From positions 16,887 to 80,886 of the forward strand of contig CAYILR010000015.1 of NCBI GenBank assembly GCA_964364175.1: a DNA stretch of 64,000 nucleotides, written 5' to 3'. Below the pieces are notes generated by a model. That model was not told the DNA's origin and did not search any database. It worked only from the letters and a program-made list of their open reading frames with translations. Of this stretch, positions 1 through 7,932 are shown piece by piece; position 1 is the first letter of the stretch; each line of letters opens with the position of its first letter. The translations under genes and the position numbers were made by a program. Source of the stretch: CAYILR01 sp964364175 (GTDB lineage: Bacteria; Bdellovibrionota; UBA1018).

Positions 1-504
1 CTCGCGCTTCTCGGTCGGTGAGCCAGCCAAGAGGTCGTGGATACCACCCTGGTGCAGGTACACGACGCCCAGCCATTCTTCATAAGAAAGAGGGGCCAGG
101 CGCTTCACGAGCTTCTTCTGTTGCGGCTTGGTGTCGGGCTCTTCGCGCACACCATCGACGGTGATGATGTAGCGGGACTTCATCCGCTTGTGCTTGAACG
201 CCTGCGTGATGCTGACGTGCCGGGTCGAGGCTCCGTGGCCCGAGTCGAAGGCCAACGTGCCCTGGTAGCCATGGGCCTCGTTGACGATGGAGGACTCGAC
301 GAGCCCGGACTTCCGAACCCGAGGACTGCCCTTGCCGTACAGGACCAGAGTCATGACCTCGGGGATCATGGACTTCCCGGACCCTTCGGGTCCACAGATC
401 AGCACTCTCCCCTGCTTCGCCAAAGGCAAAGGCGCGCTCAAGGTACGGTAGGTACCCGCGCCCTCGAACGACAGGCTCTTGATGCGGAGGAGAGCTTCTG
501 TCAT
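1..504 (-). CDS. Rad50/SbcC-like recombination ATPase (N-terminal part, cut by window edge)
   Basis: The frame is open from the ATG at 502-504 to the window start (168 codons), so this is only the N-terminus. A Walker A motif GPEGSGKS lies at residues 38-45. The last residues, YLHQGGIHDLLAGSPTEKRE, match the Rad50/SbcC/T4 gp46 signature in which a Q-loop glutamine is followed by an L-x-x-x-P-x-E-R-R-E type helix. Proteins of this family pair with an Mre11/gp47 nuclease to process DNA ends and Holliday junctions during recombination-dependent replication. The ATG overlaps the stop of the DUF4419 gene (ATGA), so the two are translationally coupled. The coiled coil and Walker B parts lie outside the window. 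The family call is inferred from these two motifs. Confidence 0.8.
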   Translation of the reverse strand, partial: MTEALLRIKSLSFEGAGTYRTLSAPLPLAKQGRVLICGPEGSGKSMIPEVMTLVLYGKGSPRVRKSGLVESSIVNEAHGYQGTLAFDSGHGASTRHVSITQAFKHKRMKSRYIITVDGVREEPDTKPQQKKLVKRLAPLSYEEWLGVVYLHQGGIHDLLAGSPTEKRE

Positions 505-1493
505 TTCTTGGCGGCGATCTCAGTCGTCTCGAAGGTGAAGTTGCCATAGTCAGCGACGTAGAAGCCGTCTGCGTTGGGAACGGCCATGAAAGAGCCGTAA
601 GCATCGGTGAAGGTGCGGCCTGTGTCCAGGCTCTTGAACGGCACGAGGCTCCAGGTGTTCGGGAAGCCTTCGATGAGCGCGCCCGGCTTCAACTTCGGGA
701 AGAACTCCTGAGCGAACCAGCCGTTGATGGCCTGTTGGCCACCAGACCCGTAGTTCTCTTGCGTGAAGATGTCCTTGTAGAAGTCCGAGGGACCTCCACG
801 CAAGCTGTCGAGGATCATCTGCCCGCGGGCCGCGATAGGAGTGAGCCACTGCTGGTCGGCTTCTCCGAGAGCCTTGCCGACCTCCTTGGCGCTGTGGACG
901 AACAACTCCCAGTCCTCGATGGTGCCCCGGATCTCCACCTTCGGAAGCCCGCACAGCATGACGGAGTAGCTGTAGAAGCTTTTGACGGCGTCTGCGAACG
1001 CCGCCATGCAGGCGACCTCTGAGGTTGGGGTCAGGGTGGAGAAGCGCGGCAGGAAGAGCCCGAGGTCCACAGGGACCAGTTCACGGAGCTTCTGCGTCAC
1101 TGCCTCCAGAGGCAGGTAGGTGGGGTCGCCGCTGAAGACGGTGATCTGGATCTTCTCCGGGCTCTTGGTGAAGATGCACCGGTACGAGTCCGGCGTCTCG
1201 TTCACACGGCGCGCGACCTCGGTGAGCACGAGGTACCAGAGGTCGTGTGGAGCGATCGAGATGGGTTGATGAGCGCTGTAGGCGCCCTGCATGAGGTGCA
1301 GGAAGCTGCCGGTGACGACGGAGCCCTCAGGGGCCGTTGGCATCCGAACCGCCTTGCTGGGGATCGGGGTCCGGTAGTCCTTGGGTCGCGGCGACGGGGC
1401 GATGATGTGCTGCAAGCCAGGGGCGAGGTCGCCGACTGTCTTGTAGGTCTGGAATGGATATGGCTTGAGCTTGTCGTCGAGAACGAACTGCAT
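501..1493 (-). CDS. DUF4419 family protein
   Basis: 330 residues. The middle carries the DUF4419 pattern: SIAPHDLWYLVL, then a region ending in a tyrosine-rich stretch, CGLPKVEIRGTIEDWELF, and near the C-terminus GSGGQQAINGWFAQEF, matching the family's C-G-I-P-x-V-x-L-x-G-T-x-x-D-W and G-W-x-x-x-F blocks. The function of DUF4419 is unknown; it is best known from eukaryotic and some bacterial proteins. No signal peptide or membrane segment is visible. It lies directly upstream of the Rad50-like gene and overlaps it by 4 nt. The ATG at 1493 is the first in frame. A role in DNA-end processing is guessed only from the neighbour. Confidence 0.8.
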   Translation of the reverse strand: MQFVLDDKLKPYPFQTYKTVGDLAPGLQHIIAPSPRPKDYRTPIPSKAVRMPTAPEGSVVTGSFLHLMQGAYSAHQPISIAPHDLWYLVLTEVARRVNETPDSYRCIFTKSPEKIQITVFSGDPTYLPLEAVTQKLRELVPVDLGLFLPRFSTLTPTSEVACMAAFADAVKSFYSYSVMLCGLPKVEIRGTIEDWELFVHSAKEVGKALGEADQQWLTPIAARGQMILDSLRGGPSDFYKDIFTQENYGSGGQQAINGWFAQEFFPKLKPGALIEGFPNTWSLVPFKSLDTGRTFTDAYGSFMAVPNADGFYVADYGNFTFETTEIAAKK

Positions 1494-1495
1494 TT

Positions 1496-1729
1496 CTATT
1501 TCTCCGTTTTTGTGAAGTGTCCCAGCGCGGTCTTTGCCAACTCGTTGTCGGCGGCGCTGCCTTTGCCCATGACGGCACGGGCGACGGCGGCGATGCTGTC
1601 GTCGTAGGCCAGGAGCGCCTCCAACTCTTTCTCGGCCTTCAGCTTCTCTGGCAACCGAAGCTCCTTGCGGACCTCAACGGCGAGACGGAGGGTGGCCTCG
1701 GCGAGCTTGCGTGTTGTTGGGTCTGTCAT
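1496..1729 (-). CDS. small hypothetical protein
   Basis: 77 residues, not recognised; helical and charged with no cysteines. I chose the ATG at 1729 because GGAGG lies 8 nt upstream. A GTG at 1774 would add 15 residues and overlap the upstream gene by 20 nt but has no clear ribosome-binding site. It ends 2 nt before the DUF4419 start, so it belongs to the same operon. Confidence 0.65.
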   Translation of the reverse strand: MTDPTTRKLAEATLRLAVEVRKELRLPEKLKAEKELEALLAYDDSIAAVARAVMGKGSAADNELAKTALGHFTKTEK

Positions 1730-1754
1730 CAGAGCCGCCTCCGTCTTATGGGGA

Positions 1755-2108
1755 TCATGGGGAGGGAGTTTCACTCGTCCAAGCTTCGAGGGCTTTCATT
1801 CCCGCCTTTGCGAAAGCAGCTTTTGATTGCGACGGACTTCCCCCTTCAGCGATGACATTCGTCATCGCCACGGTCCCAGCCTGGCTGAAGACCGAGAGGC
1901 GTGCCTGGCACCATGCGATGGTTTTGTCGATGGCCTCAAGGGTGTCTTCACTGGGTAGCCCGCTAACGATGGCACAACGGGTGATCTCCAGATGCCTGTC
2001 TACATCCAAGAACCGCTGGCCTTCGACCACAAAAGCCGCGTGCCTGATAGCACGTTCTTTTGCTGTCTTCTGGCAAAGAATCTCAAACTCGTGGTGGTGC
2101 GTCATCAT
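1755..2108 (-). CDS. hypothetical protein
   Basis: 117 residues, not recognised. It begins with two consecutive ATGs; the first overlaps the stop of the upstream gene as ATGA. The N-terminal half is predicted alpha/beta, the C-terminal half is Ala-rich and helical. The His-rich start (MMTHHHEFE) is noted without interpretation. Confidence 0.7.
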   Translation of the reverse strand: MMTHHHEFEILCQKTAKERAIRHAAFVVEGQRFLDVDRHLEITRCAIVSGLPSEDTLEAIDKTIAWCQARLSVFSQAGTVAMTNVIAEGGSPSQSKAAFAKAGMKALEAWTSETPSP

Positions 2109-2407
2109 CCCTCACCCAGTAGAAGCTCGCGGTGGAGGTCCATACCACGAGACGAAAGGTCGCTGACGATGTCCTCGATCTCGTCGACGTTTTCGTCAGG
2201 AAACAGAGCCTCGAACTCCGCCGTGGTCTTGTCGGCCTTCATGGTGCCGCGCCAAGTGCCGGGGCCGTCCTTCATCATCGTCGACGCCACCGACCGGCCG
2301 TCATCCCGAGAGACCGTCACCGTGACCTGTCCCGGCCAAACGTCGACGGTGAGGGACACGCTCGGTTTCCCCGTGGCGGCTTTCAGCTTCTTTTTCTTCG
2401 CCGTCAT
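2105..2407 (-). CDS. small hypothetical protein with basic N-terminus
   Basis: 100 residues, not recognised. A Lys-rich start (MTAKKKKLK) is followed by a beta-rich stretch with alternating hydrophobics (VSLTVDVWPGQVTVTVSR) and an acidic C-terminal half. It is coupled by an ATGA overlap to the downstream gene at 1755-2108. The layout suggests a small regulatory or partner protein, but nothing fixes this. Confidence 0.7.
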   Translation of the reverse strand: MTAKKKKLKAATGKPSVSLTVDVWPGQVTVTVSRDDGRSVASTMMKDGPGTWRGTMKADKTTAEFEALFPDENVDEIEDIVSDLSSRGMDLHRELLLGEG

Positions 2408-2414
2408 GAGGACC

Positions 2415-3122
2415 TCAGAAGCCGAAGCGGACTTTGCCGTCGGGCTTCAGCTTGGGGAGCTTGTAGACCGCGTGCCAGAGCAAGCCAATGGCTTCCTCCT
2501 TTGTCGCGCAGATACCCTGGACCCCGAGCTTGGCTGCGACGTCGCCGTCGGCCGTGATGAGGGTGATTTGGGCGCCGCCGAACTTGCCCTTGCCCTTCGG
2601 CTTGGTGTCCTGGATGGTGATCAGGCACCGCCCTGCCGAGCACATGATGAGGACCTTGAAGTCCTTGGTCTGCCCCGAGAGCCCAGCCCGCGCCTTGTAG
2701 ACCCGGTCGCAGAGCCCGCCCATCCAGTGACGACGGCGGAACTCGCCGATCAACTCGTCGAGCGCCTTCATGGTCCGCATGATGTCGGACCGGTCCATGC
2801 TATCGACGAGCGCGTCCTCAGGCTTGAGAATGCGGTCTCTCTCCAGGCGATGCAGATCGAGGCTGCAATCCATCCACAGCGAGGTTGTGATCTCCTTCGA
2901 CGTTGCGTACTCGTCGTTGCGCTCCTTGATCGCGCACTTTCGGCAGATGGAGACGTCGGGTTTCCCCTTCGTGTAGATGGTTGTGTAGCCGTTTTCGAGG
3001 TTCCGGCCACAGGCGCGTGCGCACGGCTTCTTGTACGGGTCGTCCTCGGCCTTGGGCGGATCGACGTAGTGCGAGGGCGGGTGGTCGGCTGCGGGAATGG
3101 GCTGGGGGTCTCGGTTGTTCAT
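2415..3122 (-). CDS. zinc-ribbon hypothetical protein
   Basis: 235 residues. Residues about 35-65 hold two cysteine pairs, CARAC and CRKC, separated by about 20 residues, a likely zinc ribbon. The C-terminal part is a mixed alpha/beta domain that I do not recognise. The start at 3122 overlaps the stop of the upstream gene (ATGA), which decides it over an upstream in-frame ATG at 3194. Part of the minus-strand early operon. Confidence 0.7.
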   Translation of the reverse strand: MNNRDPQPIPAADHPPSHYVDPPKAEDDPYKKPCARACGRNLENGYTTIYTKGKPDVSICRKCAIKERNDEYATSKEITTSLWMDCSLDLHRLERDRILKPEDALVDSMDRSDIMRTMKALDELIGEFRRRHWMGGLCDRVYKARAGLSGQTKDFKVLIMCSAGRCLITIQDTKPKGKGKFGGAQITLITADGDVAAKLGVQGICATKEEAIGLLWHAVYKLPKLKPDGKVRFGF

Positions 3123-3376
3123 GTGGCCTTTCGCTTCTTGATTTCTTTGTCGATGATCGTGAGCTTCTTGTCGAGGGCGATGCACTCCTCCCAAGCCGCG
3201 TCGTTCGCCTCCGGGGAGCCGAGGTCATCGAGCGACTGCATCGCAAGCGCACCGTCGAAGACCGTCTCCCGCAGCGACTGCAACTGCGAGAGCGTGAGCT
3301 TGGCGAGGTCGTTGGGTGGGACAGCCGAGGCTTTTTCTCCATCACGGAGACGACGACGATCGATGGCTGTTGGCAT
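3119..3376 (-). CDS. small hypothetical protein
   Basis: 85 residues, not recognised; strongly helical, ending in a basic tail (KEIKKRKAT). The C-terminal half has heptad-like hydrophobic spacing and could form a coiled coil. The start overlaps the stop of the upstream gene (TAATG) and the stop overlaps the next ATG (ATGA). Confidence 0.7.
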   Translation of the reverse strand: MPTAIDRRRLRDGEKASAVPPNDLAKLTLSQLQSLRETVFDGALAMQSLDDLGSPEANDAAWEECIALDKKLTIIDKEIKKRKAT

Positions 3377-3591
3377 TATCGGCCTGCCTTTCTTGCACGA
3401 GAGCGCAAAATGTCCCGGCTCACTTTGAGGATGTCCGAAGCGTACTCTCGACCCAGGTCCGTGCCGTTCTCGACTTCAACAGCCATCTCTTCGTGGGTCC
3501 AGGCGCGACCGTAGAAGGCGAGGACGGCATCTGGTGAAGCTGAGTCTCGGATGAGCCCGGCCACGATGTCCCGTGAAATGGTCCGAGGCAT
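3376..3591 (-). CDS. small hypothetical protein
   Basis: 71 residues, not recognised. The arrangement of short helices ending in basic residues (RDILRSRARKAGR) would suit a small DNA-binding or antitoxin-like protein, but no defined helix-turn-helix is clear. The ATG directly follows the stop of the upstream gene (TAGATG), with GGAGGAG serving as ribosome-binding site. Confidence 0.65.
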   Translation of the reverse strand: MPRTISRDIVAGLIRDSASPDAVLAFYGRAWTHEEMAVEVENGTDLGREYASDILKVSRDILRSRARKAGR

Positions 3592-4500
3592 CTACTCCTC
3601 CGGCCCTTTGTACATGTGACGATTCATGATCCAGTTCATGAACCGACCGAACCAGGTCATCTCGATATGATTGAGGGTGTGGCCGTCTCTGACGTGGAGG
3701 ACGAGGGCTTGGAGGTCCGCGTCAGTCGGCTCGACAGGCGCTTGGTTTGGGACCCACTGTTGGTGCAGCACCTCGTTCCCGATGAGCAGGAACTTGTCGA
3801 GGGTGAGATCGCAGTACGCATCTTCCCAGTCCTTAATGAAGTAGTAGCGGTCCGGGAAGGCCCGGATGACGCCGAACAAGATCGGGTCTCGGTCCTTCAC
3901 CTTCTCGCCCCGAGGGTTGGTGAAGACGATCATGAACTGCGAAAAGATGTCCTTGAGCTTCGTGATGGTCCCTTGGACGTCGTTGGGGATGATTCGAGGG
4001 AACTCCGAAAGGCGGCAGAGGGAGAGTCGATGTTGCGGCGCCGTTTGTCTCACAACCTCGGTCACGGTCTGTTCGTCGAGCCAGCGGCCGTAGCCAAGGG
4101 CCAGAGCTTGTTGCTCGACGATGAGGCCCGCGGCAGCTTCCATCAGGTCGCGGCTCAATCCGGTCTGCCCGATACGAGCGGACTCGTTGGCGCGAGCCAC
4201 GATCTTGGCGATGCGAGCCTTGAGGTTGTCGACGGCTTCGACGTCCTTGAGCCCTTCACGGATGGCTGCGAAGGCTTCGGTGACCTCCTCATACAAAATC
4301 ACGCGCTGGCGCTGAGACTCCTTCTCCGAAGGCTCCTCGCTCATGCTTTCTTCAGCGTCCCAGAGGCGAACGCCCCCGGCGTTGATGACGAGGCTGTCGG
4401 AGGTGAATAAGGCAGAGTTGCGCTTCTTCGGCTTCGACTTCATGAGGCCCCTGGAGCCGTCGGCCGCTGATTGGGAGGGAAACTCGAACTCCTCGCTCAT
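3592..4500 (-). CDS. hypothetical protein, 302 aa
   Basis: 302 residues, not recognised. The first ~60 residues are polar and low complexity, probably disordered. Residues 65-150 are helical. The C-terminal half is a hydrophobic, Trp/Tyr-rich globular domain (DPILFGVIRAFPDRYYFIKDWEDAYCD) ending in MNWIMNRHMYKGPEE. No catalytic motif is apparent. The start overlaps the stop of the upstream gene by 4 nt. Confidence 0.7.
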   Translation of the reverse strand: MSEEFEFPSQSAADGSRGLMKSKPKKRNSALFTSDSLVINAGGVRLWDAEESMSEEPSEKESQRQRVILYEEVTEAFAAIREGLKDVEAVDNLKARIAKIVARANESARIGQTGLSRDLMEAAAGLIVEQQALALGYGRWLDEQTVTEVVRQTAPQHRLSLCRLSEFPRIIPNDVQGTITKLKDIFSQFMIVFTNPRGEKVKDRDPILFGVIRAFPDRYYFIKDWEDAYCDLTLDKFLLIGNEVLHQQWVPNQAPVEPTDADLQALVLHVRDGHTLNHIEMTWFGRFMNWIMNRHMYKGPEE

Positions 4501-4766
4501 GGCTTCAACCCCAGGGCCTTGCGGAGCGGCTCGTTGCCCTCAGTCCACTGGAGGAGCTTGGCGTCCTCTCCGTTGAGGAGAAGCTCCAAGGTCTCGCCGA
4601 TGCTGGTACAGGCCGCGTGCGAGCCTGCATCCCACAGCGGACCAATCGACGCTGAGCCTGGAGGCGGAGGCGGCGGGTTCTTGAGGAACGCAGCGTAGGC
4701 CCGCAAGCGCTCCAGAAGCTCGATCGTGTCGTCATCTCTACGATGACCGGAGTCATCCCACGTCAT
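4497..4766 (-). CDS. small hypothetical protein with proline run
   Basis: 89 residues, not recognised. A run of six prolines lies near residue 32, between two helical parts. The start at 4766 is chosen because it overlaps the stop of the upstream gene as ATGA; the longer frame from 4805 would run into that gene. Confidence 0.65.
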   Translation of the reverse strand: MTWDDSGHRRDDDTIELLERLRAYAAFLKNPPPPPPGSASIGPLWDAGSHAACTSIGETLELLLNGEDAKLLQWTEGNEPLRKALGLKP

Positions 4767-5353
4767 GACAGCGCCCCGACCGACTGCTTGAGGGCCTGGA
4801 CCCACTCCGTGCGCTCCTTGGCGCGCTTCACGTCTTCGTCGTAGTGCTTGGAGTGGTACTCGACGTTGTACTCGCAGTGCTCAAGCTGATCCTTGAGCCA
4901 CTGCTCCGGGGTATCTGGCTCGTAGACCTTCGGCTCGTCGGGTTTGCGGCAATCGTGCTCAAGCTGCTCCAGCATGAACTTCTTGAGGTTCTCGTGATTC
5001 GGCGTCGGAGACGTCCAGGCCCGGACCCGCTCGCGCATCTCAATGAAGCGCTGGTAGCGGGGAAGCTCGGCCTCGTAGGAGCGGTGGCTCTCCTCAGTGA
5101 GGCGCTTGGCTGCTTCCTCGGTGGCGGCGACGATCTGGGCCTGCGTCATCGCCATCACCTTGGCCCGGCGCTCGACGGCTCGGTTCAACTGCTCCAGGTG
5201 GTAGAGGCCCGGCTCCACGACGTCGGGGATGGGTTTGTCGAGGGGGTCGTCCCTCATCTCGATGAGGGCACCGAAGGCGCGGGCGCACTTCAGAACGAAC
5301 TTGTCGAACTCCTCGGGACCGTCGTAGAGATCAGCGGTATAGCCCGTAGGCAT
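4763..5353 (-). CDS. hypothetical helical protein
   Basis: 196 residues, not recognised. It is mostly helical and highly charged, with long Glu/Lys/Arg-rich helices from residue 50 on, and ends in KQSVGALS. No catalytic motif is visible. It sits in the early-type operon between two small genes, coupled downstream by an ATGA overlap. Confidence 0.7.
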   Translation of the reverse strand: MPTGYTADLYDGPEEFDKFVLKCARAFGALIEMRDDPLDKPIPDVVEPGLYHLEQLNRAVERRAKVMAMTQAQIVAATEEAAKRLTEESHRSYEAELPRYQRFIEMRERVRAWTSPTPNHENLKKFMLEQLEHDCRKPDEPKVYEPDTPEQWLKDQLEHCEYNVEYHSKHYDEDVKRAKERTEWVQALKQSVGALS

Positions 5354-5356
5354 GGG

Positions 5357-5575
5357 TCACTCTCCTGTGTCTTGCTGCTTCTCGAAGTAGTCGCAGTCCT
5401 TGGTGTCGCAGAACCAGTAGGTGCCCATCCCGCCGCCCGCGAGTCCGTAGCTCGTCATCAACGTCTGACGCTTGCACTTCGGGCACTCGCTGGGCTTGAA
5501 CGTCTCCTCGGGAGGGACCGAGGCGAACGGGTCCACCGGAGTGCCGTCCGGTTCTGTGACGTCTGTGGGCGTCAA
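5357..5575 (-). CDS. small zinc-ribbon protein
   Basis: 72 residues. CPKC and, about 25 residues later, CDTKDC form a classical zinc-ribbon pair. The start is a TTG at 5573-5575 that overlaps the stop of the upstream gene (TTGA); no better ATG precedes the first cysteines. Function unknown; small zinc ribbons of this type are common in large phages. Confidence 0.65.
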   Translation of the reverse strand: MTPTDVTEPDGTPVDPFASVPPEETFKPSECPKCKRQTLMTSYGLAGGGMGTYWFCDTKDCDYFEKQQDTGE

Positions 5576-5874
5576 GTCAACCCTTGTTTTTCGGCATCTT
5601 GGATAGCCCGCTCTTCCTCGATGGCCTCAGCCAACGTGGTGTCGTTGTCGGCACCGTAGACGAGGGCGTCATCCTCCCAGCCATCGGGCTTCATGGCGAG
5701 CTTCTGGTCGCTGCCGGGGAACTTGTGGAAGCCAATGATCGTGGCGTCGGCGCAGTCGCCCATCATGCTCATGTCTCTGATGGCATCGTCCGTGAAGCGG
5801 CACGCCTCCTGTGCGCTGTCAGCCAGGGCTGCGAACTCGAACTCGACCCTGACGACGTACAAGCGCTTGGTCAT
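5572..5874 (-). CDS. small hypothetical protein
   Basis: 100 residues, not recognised. The N-terminal beta strand (LYVVRVEFEFAAL) and the following helix suggest a small alpha/beta fold; the C-terminus is acidic. The start at 5874 is fixed by an ATGA overlap with the 49-codon gene upstream. Confidence 0.7.
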   Translation of the reverse strand: MTKRLYVVRVEFEFAALADSAQEACRFTDDAIRDMSMMGDCADATIIGFHKFPGSDQKLAMKPDGWEDDALVYGADNDTTLAEAIEEERAIQDAEKQGLT

Positions 5875-6020
5875 GGCTTCCTCGGAAAGTAGCGATGGAA
5901 CAAGAGGAGGTTCCGAAGTTGGGCCTCGGGGTCGGGTGACGTGGCGACCAAGATCGACTCCCGCAACGTCAGACGATGCCGAAAGAAACACCTCACGGTC
6001 CAGTACAGAACGCGCCCCAT
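5871..6020 (-). CDS. 49-residue hypothetical protein
   Basis: A short frame starting at the ATG at 6018-6020 and reading MGRVLYWTVRCFFRHRLTL at its N-terminus. Its TGA overlaps the next ATG (ATGA), the same coupling as its neighbours, and this is the main reason to accept it. AGGGG lies immediately upstream. The product is basic and aromatic-rich; no family is recognised. Confidence 0.5.
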   Translation of the reverse strand: MGRVLYWTVRCFFRHRLTLRESILVATSPDPEAQLRNLLLFHRYFPRKP

Positions 6021-6029
6021 CCCCTATCG

Positions 6030-6572
6030 CTACGCCTTTGTTACAATGGTGTCAAACGGGATTGACGAAGTGACGGTGTAGTGACTGGCCCGCCACAAGG
6101 CTTCGACGTTGACGAGGCCGACGTGGCCTTCCAAGCGGTCGAGCATAGAGGCGCCCCACTCCCAGCGCTTGATCTCCTCTTGGAGCAGAGCGGCTCCTGC
6201 TGCGCTCAGCACCGTGCTCACAAAGGCACGGGCGTCCTGGATCGACTTGGTGTCGTCCCGCTCGTCCAGCGTCCCGGCCGTGATGTCTTGCCGCAGAGCC
6301 AGGATGGCAGCTTGTCCACCTTGACCCAGGTCTGGCCGCATGAGCCGGCCGAGGATGACGAGCGCCCGGTTCTTGAGCAGCTTCTGATCCGAGCCTTCCA
6401 TGCCTTCGAGAGCCGCAAGCGCTTCTTTCAGGGCTGGTACAGCCGATTCAGCCCGCTTCTTCAGTAGCGGGATCGTTTGAAGCGTCGCGTCTTGCTGTGC
6501 TTCCACAAGGCGGTTCTTGATGGTCCTCAGCAGCGCCGGCTGTGAGTACCGCTGCTTGGTCTGGAGCTTCAC
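6030..6572 (-). CDS. hypothetical protein
   Basis: 180 residues, not recognised; largely helical with Ala/Leu-rich stretches (VPALKEALAALEGMEG) that resemble repeats of a helical-hairpin protein. The GTG start at 6570-6572 overlaps the upstream stop (GTGA); an ATG at 6626 would lie well inside that gene. Confidence 0.65.
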   Translation of the reverse strand: MKLQTKQRYSQPALLRTIKNRLVEAQQDATLQTIPLLKKRAESAVPALKEALAALEGMEGSDQKLLKNRALVILGRLMRPDLGQGGQAAILALRQDITAGTLDERDDTKSIQDARAFVSTVLSAAGAALLQEEIKRWEWGASMLDRLEGHVGLVNVEALWRASHYTVTSSIPFDTIVTKA

Positions 6573-7255
6573 GCTTTTGCGTCCAAGACTGCGCGCAGCA
6601 CGGACTCCGCGTCGCAGCCAGCGCACGGTCCATGAAAATCACGATCTGGATGCCGGTTCCCACACGGGTGCCGTTTGACGATGGTCATTACTTGCGCTGC
6701 TTCCTCCCTCGTCAGCACGACGCACCCCGCGCCGGGGTGGGGAGAGGCGAGGGCGGCGCGCAGACGGGGTGCAGCGTCGCGCGCGTGCTCCATCGCGGAC
6801 TGGACCAACTCCCAGCCGTGCCCGTCATAGTCGTGTCGGTGGAGCAGTGCGTCCGCGACTTCCGCGAACCGCTCCAACAGGTCCGGCACCGGGTACGGTG
6901 TGTCATTCCGACAAGCTGCCCGCAGCGCCGCGTTGTCGGCGAGGGCATCCAGCGGCCCGGCCACCACCACCACGCCGGCCCCGAGCGCGCGCTTGTGCGC
7001 GGCGAGGTCGGCGCATAGCTCGTCATTGCGCTCTTTGCCCCATCGACGCAGTTGCGCCACCTCCGCCTTGAGCCGCGCGATCTCGTCTGCTTGCGCACGC
7101 ACCTTTGCCGTCGTGACTTGCGCCAGCGCTTCTTCAGCGCCGCCCTGCTTCTGATCTTCGAGCAGGGCGCGGATTTCCGCGTCCGACAGCGTCACCGACT
7201 CGCCTGGATGTCGCATCATGCACTTACGCACGGCTACGCGCAGAGGAGTACCCAT
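6569..7255 (-). CDS. hypothetical protein, mosaic paralogue family member A
   Basis: 228 residues, no known domain. Residues 20-70 form a likely coiled coil. The C-terminal third holds HPGAGCVVLTREEAAQVM, which recurs in the gene at 7630-7932, while DLAAHKRALGAG in the middle recurs in the gene at 7255-7527. A His/Cys cluster follows (HPCGNRHPD...CAGC). The start at 7255 overlaps the upstream stop (TGATG). The shared blocks indicate local duplication and shuffling. Confidence 0.65.
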   Translation of the reverse strand: MGTPLRVAVRKCMMRHPGESVTLSDAEIRALLEDQKQGGAEEALAQVTTAKVRAQADEIARLKAEVAQLRRWGKERNDELCADLAAHKRALGAGVVVVAGPLDALADNAALRAACRNDTPYPVPDLLERFAEVADALLHRHDYDGHGWELVQSAMEHARDAAPRLRAALASPHPGAGCVVLTREEAAQVMTIVKRHPCGNRHPDRDFHGPCAGCDAESVLRAVLDAKA

Positions 7256-7527
7256 CACCCACCACCTTTCAGCGCGCGCTCCTGCGCGGCCTTGACGAGC
7301 GCGATCCCGAGGCGCAGGGCGTGCGCACACTCACCGACCGCACCGCCAGGGGCGTTGCCTTTCGTGATCATACGGTTGGCCTCTTCTTGCAGCGCCGCCG
7401 GCCCGGCCGCGAGGGCGCGCTTGTGCTCGGCGAGAGCGGCGCGGAGGCGTTTGATCCCGACATGGTTCTCGTCGCCGGGGTGTGCCGGGCAGAACGGCAA
7501 CTCAAGATCAGCACACAGACAATCCAT
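7255..7527 (-). CDS. hypothetical protein, mosaic paralogue family member B
   Basis: 90 residues, not recognised. It shares LAEHKRALAAGPAAL with member A and ends in KAAQERALKGGG; a related EAAQERA block occurs in the short frame at 7508-7633. The start at 7527 is preceded by the same 15-nt context, GGTGGTGGGTGATGG, that precedes member A. Confidence 0.6.
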   Translation of the reverse strand: MDCLCADLELPFCPAHPGDENHVGIKRLRAALAEHKRALAAGPAALQEEANRMITKGNAPGGAVGECAHALRLGIALVKAAQERALKGGG

Positions 7528-7633
7528 CACCCACCACCCTTCGGCCTCGGGATTGGCACCAGTGTGACGCGCGTTCCTGCGCGGCCTCGACGATGTCGGC
7601 CGCAAAACCAGGCGAGCAGGCGGCGCTCGTCAC
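7508..7633 (-). CDS. possible 41-residue paralogue fragment
   Basis: A GTG-started frame whose first bases overlap the upstream stop (GTGA) and whose end overlaps the next gene. It contains ADIVEAAQERA, similar to the C-terminus of member B, and the DNA nearby repeats 19 bp of that gene with one mismatch (7273-7291 and 7568-7586). It could be a translated mini-gene or a duplication remnant; I lean towards a remnant. Confidence 0.3.
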   Translation of the reverse strand: MTSAACSPGFAADIVEAAQERASHWCQSRGRRVVGDGLSVC

Positions 7634-7932
7634 GTCCCCACCTTCCCACGCAGCAAGTCGCGCACCTTGTTGATCACCCAGTCAGGATCGCGTGACTCCA
7701 TCGCGGTCAGCATGTCTCGCACCTCCTCCGCGCTGAGTACAACATACCCGGCGCCTGGATGGAGAGCATCTACTACGCACCGGTCGTGCAGGGTGCGTGT
7801 GCCGCTGCACAGATTGCAGTCGCCGTGTACGTCGATAGCCGCCTCCCGCAGCGCTGCCACGTCGGCGATGGCCGCGTCCTTCTCGCGTTCTACTTCCCGC
7901 AGCAGTTTGATGAGGTCGTCGATGAAAGCCAT
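7630..7932 (-). CDS. hypothetical protein, mosaic paralogue family member D
   Basis: 100 residues. An N-terminal coiled-coil-like helix (DDLIKLLREVEREKDAAIAD) is followed by a CNLCSGTRTLHDRC cluster that could bind metal, then HPGAGYVVLSAEEVRDML, shared with member A. The start at 7932 overlaps the upstream stop as TGATG; a GTG one codon earlier is possible. Function unknown. Confidence 0.6.
   Translation of the reverse strand: MAFIDDLIKLLREVEREKDAAIADVAALREAAIDVHGDCNLCSGTRTLHDRCVVDALHPGAGYVVLSAEEVRDMLTAMESRDPDWVINKVRDLLRGKVGT

Noticed and set aside
1992..3428. 478-codon plus-strand frame opposite several early genes
   Set aside because: It runs antisense to five coupled minus-strand genes and has no ribosome-binding site or sensible composition.
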